DNA of 64,000 nucleotides from Armatimonadia bacterium (GTDB lineage: Bacteria > Armatimonadota > Zipacnadia > Zipacnadales > JABUFB01). Where the stretch lies: the NCBI GenBank assembly GCA_039679385.1, contig JBDKVB010000097.1:1-64000 (forward strand), written 5' to 3'. The notes beneath the pieces were generated by a model. That model had not been told where the DNA came from, ran no database searches, and worked only from the letters and a program-made list of their open reading frames with translations. Made by a program: the position numbers and the translations under genes. Positions 45,001 through 52,897 of the stretch are shown in pieces; positions within the stretch are counted from its first letter, which is position 1; every line of letters begins with the position of its first letter.

Positions 45001-47654
45001 GGTGCGGCAATCCTCTGCAAGGCCTGAACCGCGGCTGCCTGCCGTGGCGGCGTGTCGTGCGAGAGGATCTGCACCAGGGCTGGAGTGGCGGCTGCCGGGA
45101 TCGTGGCCAGGGCAGCAGCGACTGCTTCGCCCAGTCCCGCGACGGTCGTCTCCAGATGGTTCAGGAGAGCGTTGAGGGCACGGTCGCCCAGATGCGCCAC
45201 AGCGTCGCTGGCCAGGGCAGCAACCCGTGAGTCTGCGTCAGCCATGGCGAGAACGATGGGCTCCAGCGCTTCAACGGTGCCCAGGTCAACCAGGGCACGA
45301 AGGACTGCGAGACGAACCCGGCTGTCTTCGTCGGCAGCGGCCCGAGTGAGAGCCCCAAGAGAGGCCTCGTGTCGCATCTCACCCAGGGTCCGTGCAGCGG
45401 CGGCACGTGCCAGTGGTTCGCGGTCGACGAGCGCGCCCTCGACCACAGCAACAGCCGGTTCACCGAGGCGCGCCAACACATGACCAGCGTCCTCACGGAC
45501 GCGGTCACGGCGGTCGGCCAGAAGCTCCGCGACGGGCGACACCGCGTCAGACCCGAACTCCACCAGCCGCTCAGCGGCAGCCTCGACGACCTCGCGGTCT
45601 TCATCACGCAGGCACCCGACGATGGGTGGAACGGACTGCGAAGGTGGGAAGAAGCGCAACCCACGCAAGCCGACCAGCCGCTCGCTGACCTCCGGGGCGC
45701 CCAGGGCGTCGAGCAGTGCAACTCGCGCGTTCTCGCCGAAGGTCACCAGGGCCCTGGCGGCAGCCTCCTGTAGCTGAAGGCTGGCGTCGGCCAGGCAGTG
45801 CATGAGCGCCGGAACGGCATCGCGGTGCCCAAGGCTGGTCAGAGTATCGGCGGCCGCTTCGCGAACTCGCGGGCTTTCATCAATGAGAAGAGCGCCGACC
45901 GCGTCGACTGCGCCAGTGTAGCCCAGAGAGGCGATCGCTGACAGCGCCGCAATCCGCACCTCGGACTCTGGGTCGCCCAGGCAAGTTGCCAACGCCTTGC
46001 CCGCGCGTCTGTCGGCGAGTGCAGTCAGGGCCTCGATCGCAGCCAGTCGTAGCACGGACGCCTCTGCCGTCAGCGTTCTCTCCAGGGCATCGAAGGCCTC
46101 GCCCGAGGAGATGCGACCAAGGAGGCGGATCGCCACGAGCTGCAGCTCAACGTCCGGCGCGGCCAGCAGGCTTGCTACAGCGCCGGCAGCAGGCGCGCCG
46201 ATCTCACAGAGGCACTCCTCGGCGACCAGCTTCAGCTCGCTGTCGGGGTACGAAAGGCCGACAACCAGATAGCGGATGGCACGTTGCCCGGCGGTCGCTC
46301 GCAGCAGATGTGCCGCGGTTACCCGCTGGGCGGTAGTCGGCGAGTGATGCCCCTGCCAGATCTCGACGGCCAGCGCAGCGGCCTGCTTGCGGAAGGTCTC
46401 CAGTTCTTCATCCTCAGAATCGGCCACGACAAGCTGCAGGACCCGGAGGGCCGTCTCGGGATCGTCAGCCTGCGCGGCCTGCCCGGCCTCGATCAGTTGT
46501 GCCTGGAGACGCCGTCGCAGAACCAGAACGCTTGTCGGGATACCACGCCTTCGTGAGCGCGCCAGGGCCGACCGCAGCTCAGGCCACTGGAACCGGAGAT
46601 GAGGTGGGTCGCCCTGGGGCACGAGATCGAGGACCGGCGCGCCCTGACGCAACTGCAGGAGCTGCTCCGCGAACTCCTCCGGCGTCGCGACAGCGTTCTC
46701 AATCTGCAGGCGCCGCTCGAGATCGGAGAGGTGGATGTAGCCGCCTGCAGGCCAGTCAACCAGTGCGGAGAGCAAAGCGTTGCAGCGAGGCAAGGCAAGG
46801 CCCTCGAGCTCATCGGCGATGGTGCGGGTACCCAGGGCCTCCCACTCCACCGGTCCGATCTCCGACAGACCAGCCGCCTCCGCCCGTGAGGCAATGCTGC
46901 GCATCGCTGCCCGCAGGACGTGGAGGTTGCCACGTGCCCGGGCTGCGGCAACCGGCCGCACCGTCGGCGAGAAGGGAAGCCCAGTCGCCGAGTCCGAACC
47001 CAGGACGAGCTCGATCAGCTTGTCGACCGGCTCCCCCACCGGGAAGTGGAGCAGTCCACTACGAGCCAGACCCTCCAACCTGGAGGACTGGAAACCGGAG
47101 CGCAACTCCACGAGGGTCAGGCAGTTGCGGAGCTGCCGTCGTCCCTGCTCGAGGAGGGTTGAGACGTAACCGAAGACGTCGAGGCTAGCGGGTGCGTCGA
47201 GATGTGCGTTTAGCCCTGAGAAGGCCAGCACTGTCGCGACTTGGCCCGCCTGGGCCTGCAAGTCGACTGCGGCGAGAAGTTGCGGCAGCAGCTCAGGATC
47301 GGCCGAGGGCTTGACTGCATCGGTGAGCGTCAACTGGGGATGGAGCTCAATCAGGCGCTGCGAGACGCGCCCGGCAAGACCTGCGGGAGTGAAGTAACGG
47401 TCGACGTGGACATGCAGGGCGATGTGTCCGGCGGCCCTGGCTTCGTCGATGAGCGCACCAAGTAGCCAGCTCTTGCCGCGCCCCGGTGGACCAACGACGA
47501 TCGCCGTCTGCGCCGTACCGGAAGAGGCTGCCGCGAGCAACCGGATGAACTGCTCGCTTTCGGCCGGCCAGTACTGGGCGGCGCCACTTGCCGCGGACTT
47601 CTCGGAGACCGAGGCGGCTTCGTTGCCTAGATTGAGGATGTCGGATTCTGCCAT
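36051..47654 (-). CDS. giant 3,867-residue P-loop NTPase-HEAT-repeat protein
   Basis: One uninterrupted 11.6 kb frame. Residues 1-45 form a leader. VVGPPGRGKSWLL (53-65) is a clear Walker A; the candidate Walker B strand TVLAFSGLN (141-149) lacks an acidic residue. Residues ~290-360 look like a winged-helix segment and ~370-440 are helical. From about residue 455 to the end there are ~110 HEAT/PBS-lyase-type repeats of ~30 residues (P.L...L.D....VR.AA..AL..IG). No signal peptide or membrane segment is present. The plan (NTPase switch plus very long repeat sensor) recalls STAND-type NTPases, but no effector domain was recognised. The protein may be a solenoid scaffold or sensor. Start ATG 47654 lacks a clear ribosome site. 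It is flanked by housekeeping genes, not defence genes. Confidence 0.93.
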   Translation of the reverse strand: MAESDILNLGNEAASVSEKSAASGAAQYWPAESEQFIRLLAAASSGTAQTAIVVGPPGRGKSWLLGALIDEARAAGHIALHVHVDRYFTPAGLAGRVSQRLIELHPQLTLTDAVKPSADPELLPQLLAAVDLQAQAGQVATVLAFSGLNAHLDAPASLDVFGYVSTLLEQGRRQLRNCLTLVELRSGFQSSRLEGLARSGLLHFPVGEPVDKLIELVLGSDSATGLPFSPTVRPVAAARARGNLHVLRAAMRSIASRAEAAGLSEIGPVEWEALGTRTIADELEGLALPRCNALLSALVDWPAGGYIHLSDLERRLQIENAVATPEEFAEQLLQLRQGAPVLDLVPQGDPPHLRFQWPELRSALARSRRRGIPTSVLVLRRRLQAQLIEAGQAAQADDPETALRVLQLVVADSEDEELETFRKQAAALAVEIWQGHHSPTTAQRVTAAHLLRATAGQRAIRYLVVGLSYPDSELKLVAEECLCEIGAPAAGAVASLLAAPDVELQLVAIRLLGRISSGEAFDALERTLTAEASVLRLAAIEALTALADRRAGKALATCLGDPESEVRIAALSAIASLGYTGAVDAVGALLIDESPRVREAAADTLTSLGHRDAVPALMHCLADASLQLQEAAARALVTFGENARVALLDALGAPEVSERLVGLRGLRFFPPSQSVPPIVGCLRDEDREVVEAAAERLVEFGSDAVSPVAELLADRRDRVREDAGHVLARLGEPAVAVVEGALVDREPLARAAAARTLGEMRHEASLGALTRAAADEDSRVRLAVLRALVDLGTVEALEPIVLAMADADSRVAALASDAVAHLGDRALNALLNHLETTVAGLGEAVAAALATIPAAATPALVQILSHDTPPRQAAAVQALQRIAAPEAAAPVLELLDTPAPVGEAAREFALQLPALSLPALVEKLRAERSELRRIAADICVALGPTGLQALVEVLSTGEEVARVAALDALALSGAGIAREPIVEATRDEAGVVRVHAASALGLVRTADGLSALCRLIADTDAEVRSAAANSLLVHGRDALTALIDYYSLRSRLPEPIVTLTLRAMGDAAAAGLMDLARSQSAHVRAGAINCLVALEHQDLLDLLPGLMGDLDDEVRGSVRSAVRRFGREALPHVLRGFLGDSAPAEELGRECFALLGEMSVQPLVELLLDFNSPFRVRAITALAQVGSATCLEPLVQVMAERDDSVRVPAQDTIVSFGDEAIPILLEHLDDPNPVLRESVVTSLGRMTDLALPAILDVLTEAPDTRRAMAIRVLQSMQVSDGVPLVVDLIAISGDLGEAARDYLTDHVDLALPLLGEKLASQEASLRDAAVDLMVSVGEPALQTLANAAVDSPMAGRMAALRGLEALGGATARLAVSIAATDPEAQVRALAVQILVRMGDLATAAPLVNDEDRTVCEAAIEALADHGILAVQAILDAFEPNLVAPPAQVIRALSIFDDVAAQALLTALASPTALRRAGAVSCLCALGHTDTFPQVASLLADPELTVQQAAADALVRAGANAVAALVSALTTGDEALVTPAGDCLERLGDCAVPPLLAAAEDRTVERRDAAIDVIARINPIGCASHFVGWLRNNDERMRVAAANALRTIHDEAAIPDLLDGIDGDTEPSRDARLQAICSFGEVAVPLLLERMEDPGWASSPALARALATLGDIVEEAILELLGDKRPERRLLATRTLLDMKVERAAPQLLALVVDESSEVRAAAALALAALPSHLSVPLLDGLRHPDHDVAKLYMAAVAAQSEEFLDIAAEHLDDTDPAMRAGVILALGRVRRDADFAPLTARLRDEVPQVRVAATWALSRYRSAEVAVVLLDALADPDERVYEAVVSALHGLGAVAHPLIVQRLVTESDELDARVARVLELPEATGMSLVRGCLTSSEPQFRVAAARALGHLGAGDDAPVLAELLSDDVAQVREAGAGALLRIGEASLPYLLQHLQRGEANSIDLVQQTLLAFGQAAVDPLTEMLPAADATARRRVIETLCEIGDPLPAPEILDYLSDPVDGVRIAAARALQRFRYAPAIGTLLQNLDSEVPEVREAKAEVVVGFGALAVANVLEDLDHHGWSSERQVVAILRRLDEPAAQQCVEMLSSEEHHLRWMAVKALGLLDTSAHAMCVAPLLADEDAQVREAALVTLSVAGQRGAEAAAQCLEEPDVVRRQRVSRALVEIGDAGVDAAVRACETAHVSGRLGIAEVVALSQRPGDLPVLSTLLQDPSVAVRLAVCDALAEWQTPDCAAMLVQALRDPEPKVTDRAVEGLRALGEVGGEALATILVEETGPEDEVLLTALTALGEPALAALHSYLERDDVAVRTRTIEVLMRVKQPASMAPLAGCLGVSAMAVRAAAEEALAEFGANAVAQVHAVLLKGVAPACSAAGATLARIGLAAVSALVQGIPGSPVEARVEAIRALTDIGDAAVAPQVTAHLTDPEAAVRAAAAGAVQRFRYLEALPQLIKGISDEDTVARGARVDAICSFGAASVPLLLERLEDPQYAQVAALHECLARLEDVSHGVILGMLSDETPTRRALAARVLERMKPEDALAPLAATVLDSDEQVRMAAARALRAYGTAGARPLLDHFATTDPVLREYYARALSVQGDEVLDLVAHLLSDGNVEARLAALQTLSYALRPSDQGTVEACLVDDDVAVRCAACTALARFGNRQAAEALVEALGDSQEAVFDAAVEAMGALGDVAYEVLVPRLVRENGELDERIVRAMAVAGDAAAPVLRECLTRDSVAVRTAAARALFSVAGAEATGDFLGLLDDPAEPVRQVAVDSLQQIGPSVAGSALDVLRAGKLPGALSAADLLGRFERDIFDDVLPILRSSEVGARAGAARLLGSLGDERAIAHLVVRLKDAAAEVRAEAAGSLGLLGAVSAIAHLVGALEDPDSRVSKAAVAAFARIGEPAVDGLVSRILTPDGTVRDDVVFALAGIGEAAVEPLLRASNGQQTDVTVAALRALTIIGGEKAAQRLVAALYDPLAAVRAEASQGVRAIGRVAVPVLVASLRQSVAPDGGEALVAALADLREAALSEVVALLENNDERLRNVGAEVLGRMGMVAAPVLRRALGHSNPAVRTLAARGVARVGDVSLVPDLIDLLEDKDTGVVAESIHALADLGDARAATPIVRCVGATSPAIREALEYALPVMGPAVALPLTDLLTSEDPLVVQQATTALRRLGRPAETALVGRLNSELPAMRVAAARVLAVLDSHAVIDPLAKRLSDPDDEVQCAVASALGALGGPAVAPVLDRLTDPDPRVSTAVLLALRAMTVDPIYSLMERARDADEKMRFAAVKMAGRYGREEAVPTLQQRLQDTSLAINREAAIALSEIGTERAIKVLAETAITPRLELAQVILELLRGHPSLAIPILVRLAARPEAPPDPDYASVATDLARSAPGIVDELLADPDEPVRRAAAVILGDIGDSQSLRALVRKARDPDVAVRKAAAVALGRMGAEAVRPLAALLGDPEPDVRRAAADVLATIEQGGAELLVQQLNSSNDTALKALVCTALGRSTSPRAVSALREAMHRESDELVQVSAAAGLARLGHPDGLTSLETALHSPDDDTRGQAAEALADLGGTVALALVSLIDDSSERVREAVTRAFRHLSADEIPMLYPYIHHPDPQVRTAVACALREVPRDPQALKLLLGMLRDEDEGVCNAAIESLPLFGDSAMEALSEDALSGDPERRYAACWALGQLGPQAVDTLVLLARQDAPDARSDAFRALGRIGDPRGREAVLAGLQDPAPKVRVASVGALRRLATGEDALVLVDALADSDTNVRMVAASVAPALMTGALRQGIVGLLQHDSADVRAAAAQVLRQDGHPSAAPALRKAAAREPEVWIAEMMEAAAEAITG
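37629..45191 (-). repeat. higher-order super-repeat of ~426 codons inside the giant gene
   Basis: The equivalent residue of one recognisable HEAT unit (xFGxxAVxxLLxxLxD) falls at 45189, 44007, 42741, 41463, 40185, 38907 and 37629. Spacings are 394, 422, 426, 426, 426 and 426 codons. The units at 42741 and 40185 share AICSFG..SVPLLLER-like sequence (AICSFGEVAVPLLLERMED and AICSFGAASVPLLLERLED). About 14 HEAT repeats make one block. Positions were counted by eye. Confidence 0.75.
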
Positions 47655-47730
47655 CTGCGTTCAGTACCCGTGGATCAGTGTGAGAGCGGTTGTTCGGCTG
47701 GGCACGAAGCGTCTGGCGCGGGTAGAGGGG

Positions 47731-47751
47731 TGGATGGCCGGTGGCCATCCA
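47731..47751 (-). other. 9-bp hairpin in the giant-gene leader
   Basis: TGGATGGCC (47731-47739) and GGCCATCCA (47743-47751) form a tight stem with a 3-nt loop, about 80 nt before the start codon in the presumed mRNA leader. It may control translation or stability. Confidence 0.4.
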
Positions 47752-47847
47752 CGGAGGCGGAGTTTGCCCCACACCGCCTGCCGTGGTGACCCCCCACCCG
47801 GCTCAGAGGCTGTTGGGACTTGCAGGAGTTGCCAGCAATGCGTCCGT

Positions 47848-47877
47848 ATTCTAAACGAAAATGAAAGGTAAAATCAA
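47848..47877 (-). promoter_or_regulatory. promoter for the giant gene
   Basis: On the minus strand TTGATT (47877-47872) and TAGAAT (47853-47848) are separated by 18 nt in an AT-rich pocket. The leader would be ~190 nt. The rest of 47655-48068 shows no gene I would support. Confidence 0.6.
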
Positions 47878-48068
47878 GAGTTGCTCATGAAATTCTATAG
47901 AGACTCTCCAGAGGCGCTTCCGGTCCGTGGTAAGAGCGCGAAGGGCGGGAGATCGGTCAGGTGGAGCAGCGAGGCGGTTACTTATCGTAATATAGATTCT
48001 GGGGCTTATCTGTCCACGGAGCTTGAGGAGCGACCTACCTGCCCTCCGGGTAGCCTCGATTGACGAAA

Positions 48069-48100
48069 CGAGCCGGTGCACAGAGATGCGCACCGGCTCG
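48069..48100 (-). terminator. hairpin after eno
   Basis: CGAGCCGGTGC (48069-48079) pairs with GCACCGGCTCG (48090-48100). On the minus strand the stem is followed by TTTCGTC, a weak T-run. It lies 26 nt past the eno stop. Confidence 0.65.
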
Positions 48101-48125
48101 CGGCAGGTCGGAACTCAGCTAAGGA

Positions 48126-49421
<1,296 letters not shown>

Positions 49422-49713
49422 TCACCCATTCCTATGCACGATACCTCGGCAGGAGCACCCCGGAGGCAAGCAAGGCCTCAGCATCTGGTGGCCTTGCGGC
49501 GTCCCGGCACGGGGCTCCGAAGGAGGTTCATCCCTCAAACAGCTAAGTCAAATCGTCTCTGGCAATCAGCGGTGTCCGGACTGAGGAGCGGTCGTCGCGG
49601 CCGCAGGTGGTGCGTTGCGGTTATCCGCCAGGTCGTGTGTGGTAACGAGGGCTTCGCCTGGCGTATCCGGCGTCCCCGCCCAATGACAAGCCGGACCCTA
49701 CACAAAACGAGCA

Positions 49714-49746
49714 ACGCCAGGGGGAGGACGGGCCTCCCCCTGGCGT
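49714..49746 (-). terminator. 14-bp terminator after ppdK
   Basis: ACGCCAGGGGGAGG (49714-49727) pairs with CCTCCCCCTGGCGT (49733-49746). On the minus strand TTGCTCGTTTTG follows. The rest of 49416-49713, upstream of eno, shows no gene or clear promoter. Confidence 0.75.
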
Positions 49747-49754
49747 ACAGAGGC

Positions 49755-52490
49755 TTATTCGCCGACGGTGTTCTTGTCGTCCTTGTCCTTGATCGCTGCC
49801 TGGGCAGAGGCGAGGCGGGCGATCGGGACGCGCAGCGGCGAGCACGACACGTAGTTCAGGCCGACCCTGTGGCAGAACTCGACGGACGCGGGATCTCCGC
49901 CGTGCTCTCCGCAGATACCGAGCTCGAGCTTCGGGTTGGTGCCGCGACCGAGCTCAACAGCCATCTTCACGAGCTTGCCAACGCCCTGCTGGTCCAGCGT
50001 CTCGAAGGGGCTGACCTGGAAGATGCGCTTCTCGATGTAGTCGCCGAAGAACTTGCCCTCGACGTCGTCGCGGGAGAAGCCGAAGGTGGTCTGGGTCAGG
50101 TCGTTCGTACCGAAGCTGAAGAACTTGGCCTTCTGCGCAATCTCATCGGCGATCAGGGCAGCACGCGGCAGCTCGATCATCGTACCGATCATGTACTCGA
50201 CTTCGACGCCCTTCTTGGCCATGACTTCCTTGGCGATCCGCTCGGTGTACTCGAAGCAGATCTCGAGCTCGCCCTGGAGGCTGACCAGCGGGATCATGAC
50301 CTCAGGCTTCGGGTTGAGGCCCTTCTTCTTAAGGTCGCAAGCGGCCTCGAAGATGGCGCGCACCTGCATCTCGTAGATCTCGGGGAAGGTGACGCCGAGG
50401 CGGCAGCCACGGTGACCGAGCATCGGGTTGGACTCGTGCAGGGCCTCGGTCATCTCGACGACCTGCTTGGGCGTCTTGCCGATGGCTGCGGCGACTTCGG
50501 CCACCGCTTCCTTCTCGCGCGGCAGGAACTCGTGCAGCGGCGGGTCGAGCAGGCGGATGATGACGGGCATGCCGTCCATGGCCTTGAGGATGCCGGTGAA
50601 GTCCTTGCGCTGATGCGGGAGGAGCTCCTTGAGGGCGACGGTCTCGCGCTGCTCAGCGGTCTCGCCGAGGATCATCTTGCGGAAGCTCAGGATGCGCTCC
50701 TCATTGAAGAACATGTGCTCGGTGCGGGTGAGGCCGATACCCTCGGCGCCAAGAGCGATGGCCAGAGTGCTGTCTTCGGGCGTATCGGCGTTGGCGCGCA
50801 CACCCATGGTCCGCGCATTGTCCGCCCAGCTCATCAGCCGGGTGAAGTAGACATACATCGGGTCCTTCTGGGACTTCTTGTCGCCACGGAGGCCACGGAT
50901 GATGACGGACTCGCCGAGGCGGACTTCGCCACTCATGACCTCGCCGTCGCCGCCGTCGATGGAGATCCAGTCGCCTTCCTTGACGACGGTCGTGCCGCGG
51001 GCGACGAACTGCTTCTTCTTCTCGTCGATCTCGATCTCGCCGCAGCCGACGACACACGGGGTGCCCATCTGGCGACCAACAACAGCAGCGTGGGAGGTCT
51101 TGCCGCCGAAGGAGGTGAGAATACCCCTGGCTGCCTTCATGCCGCGGATGTCTTCCGGCGAGGTCTCGGTGCGGACGAGAATGACGCGCTCGCCCTGCTC
51201 GGCCCACTTCTCGGCGTCGCTGGCGTGGAAGACGACCTTACCGGCTGCCGCGCCTGGCGAAGCGTCGACGCCCTCGGCGATGACAGGGTGCTTCTTGCGG
51301 GACGCCGGGTCGAACTGGGGATGCAGGACCTGGTCGAGCTGATCCGGCGGGACGAGCATGACGGCCTCGTCCTCGGTGATGCGCTCCTCATCGTGGAGGT
51401 CTACAGCGATCTTGAGGGCGGCCTGCGCGGTCCGCTTGCCATTGCGGGTCTGCAGCATGAAGAGCTTGCCCTTTTCGATCGTGAACTCCATGTCCTGGAC
51501 GTCCTTGTAGAAGGCTTCCAGGCGCGCGCAGATGTCGACGAACTGGTCGTAGCACTTCTTGTCGATCTTCTCGAGTTCGGCGATCGGCACGGGGGTGCGG
51601 ATGCCGGCCACAACGTCCTCGCCCTGGGCGTTCTGTAGGTACTCGCCGTAGAGGACCTTCTCACCGGTTGCGGGGTCGCGGGTGAAGGCGACGCCCGTAC
51701 CGGAGTCTTCGCCCATGTTGCCGAAGACCATGGTCTGCACGTTGACAGCAGTGCCCCAGTCGTGGGGGATCTTGTTCATGTTGCGGTAGGCGATTGCGCG
51801 GTCATTCTCCCAGGACTCGAAGACGGCGCGGACACCCTCCATGAGCTGCTCTTCGGACTTGTGCGGGAAGGGCTTGCCGACTTCCTTGCTGTAGACCTTC
51901 TTCTCCATCGCGACGACCTTCTTCAGGCCCTCGACGGAGACTTCGGTGTCCTCGGTGACGCCCTCTTCCTTCTTGACCTCGGTGAAACACCCCTCGAAGA
52001 GCTCGCGCTTGACGCCCATGACGACGTTACCGAACATCATGATGAGGCGCCGATAGGCGTCCCAGACGAAGCGCTCGTTGCCGGTGATGGCGATCATGCC
52101 GTCGGCAACTTCGTCGTTCATGCCAAGGTTCAGTACGGTGTCCATCATGCCGGGCATCGAGGAACGAGCGCCGGAGCGCACGGAGACGAGCAACGGGTTC
52201 TGGGGGTTGCCGAACTCCTTGCCGGTCTCGGCCTCGAGCTTGCGCATGCAGGCAAGGATGGCGTCCTTGAGGCCGGCGGGGTACTTACCACCGAGCCTGG
52301 TGAACTCGTTGCACATCTCAGTGGTAACGGTGAAGCCCTGCGGAACCGGCAGCTTGGCGCGGGTCATGATGTTGAGGTTGGCGCCCTTGCCACCCAGCAG
52401 GTTCTTGAGGGCCTCGCCCTCGTGCTTCAGTTCCTTCTCCAGCTCCGTGGTGTCGTCGCTGAACATGTAGACGGGCTTGTACTTCGCCAT
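49755..52490 (-). CDS. ppdK: pyruvate, phosphate dikinase
   Basis: It interconverts pyruvate + ATP + Pi with PEP + AMP + PPi; cytosolic. 911 residues, ATG 52490 7 nt after GGGAGGA. The N-terminal ATP-grasp domain opens with LLGGKGANLN; the swivelling domain carries the phosphorylated H467 in GGKTSHAAVVGRQMGTPC. The C-terminal PEP barrel contains TRTEHMFF, GHRGCRLG, GTNDLTQTTFG and CGEHGGDP. All key residues are present. Whether it runs toward PEP (gluconeogenesis) or pyruvate is not visible here. Confidence 0.97.
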   Translation of the reverse strand: MAKYKPVYMFSDDTTELEKELKHEGEALKNLLGGKGANLNIMTRAKLPVPQGFTVTTEMCNEFTRLGGKYPAGLKDAILACMRKLEAETGKEFGNPQNPLLVSVRSGARSSMPGMMDTVLNLGMNDEVADGMIAITGNERFVWDAYRRLIMMFGNVVMGVKRELFEGCFTEVKKEEGVTEDTEVSVEGLKKVVAMEKKVYSKEVGKPFPHKSEEQLMEGVRAVFESWENDRAIAYRNMNKIPHDWGTAVNVQTMVFGNMGEDSGTGVAFTRDPATGEKVLYGEYLQNAQGEDVVAGIRTPVPIAELEKIDKKCYDQFVDICARLEAFYKDVQDMEFTIEKGKLFMLQTRNGKRTAQAALKIAVDLHDEERITEDEAVMLVPPDQLDQVLHPQFDPASRKKHPVIAEGVDASPGAAAGKVVFHASDAEKWAEQGERVILVRTETSPEDIRGMKAARGILTSFGGKTSHAAVVGRQMGTPCVVGCGEIEIDEKKKQFVARGTTVVKEGDWISIDGGDGEVMSGEVRLGESVIIRGLRGDKKSQKDPMYVYFTRLMSWADNARTMGVRANADTPEDSTLAIALGAEGIGLTRTEHMFFNEERILSFRKMILGETAEQRETVALKELLPHQRKDFTGILKAMDGMPVIIRLLDPPLHEFLPREKEAVAEVAAAIGKTPKQVVEMTEALHESNPMLGHRGCRLGVTFPEIYEMQVRAIFEAACDLKKKGLNPKPEVMIPLVSLQGELEICFEYTERIAKEVMAKKGVEVEYMIGTMIELPRAALIADEIAQKAKFFSFGTNDLTQTTFGFSRDDVEGKFFGDYIEKRIFQVSPFETLDQQGVGKLVKMAVELGRGTNPKLELGICGEHGGDPASVEFCHRVGLNYVSCSPLRVPIARLASAQAAIKDKDDKNTVGE

Positions 52491-52626
52491 CTAGGGTCCT
52501 CCCTATCCAGTTGTGGGCTCGGATCTCTTGTCGCGAATGCTCCGAGTTGATATGGTTCGACGGCGTTCGCCGGTCTACTGACCTGGGCGACGCCCAGTGA
52601 TGCACAAGGTTACGTAACGTCGCGTC

Positions 52627-52896
52627 TCAGAGTTCGACTTCCAGCTTTTCTGTTCGCAAGAGCTTTGCGTAGTCTTCTCGCGTTGCTTTGGGCACAGGCC
52701 GCAGGGGTACTTGCAGCACCTCGTACTCGCTGATGCGCAGCCCGAGCTTCAGTGTTAGCCGGTCGCCGACCCGGACTTCGGCTGCGGGCTTCGCCGGTTT
52801 GCCATTGAGCTCGACCAGCGACTCATCGCACGCCGTCTTGGCGACGGTGCGGCGGACGATGAGGCCCGTGTTTCGCAGGAACTGGTCCAGACGCAA
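52627..52896 (-). CDS. rqcP: S4-domain RNA-binding protein, RqcP (YabO/Hsp15-like)
   Basis: 89 residues from TTG 52896, one base after the mazG stop, with GGAG just upstream. LRLDQFLRNTGLIVRRTVAK, residues 2-20, is a typical S4 domain start, followed by VELNGKPAKPAAEVRVGDRL. In Bacillus the mazG-like yabN is directly followed by yabO, whose product RqcP assists C-terminal tailing in ribosome-associated quality control. The same gene order supports that identity. The frame extends further upstream but overlaps mazG and is not credible. The alternative is a generic Hsp15-type ribosome-recycling factor. Confidence 0.85.
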   Translation of the reverse strand: MRLDQFLRNTGLIVRRTVAKTACDESLVELNGKPAKPAAEVRVGDRLTLKLGLRISEYEVLQVPLRPVPKATREDYAKLLRTEKLEVEL

Positions 52897-52897
52897 G

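Noticed and set aside
36051-47654. CRISPR-like or satellite DNA
   Set aside because: The periodicity is at protein level (HEAT repeats), with diverged DNA and no spacers.
47851-48093. 80-codon minus frame and 60-codon + frame between the giant gene and eno
   Set aside because: No ribosome site or recognisable product; the region is better explained by promoter and leader sequence.
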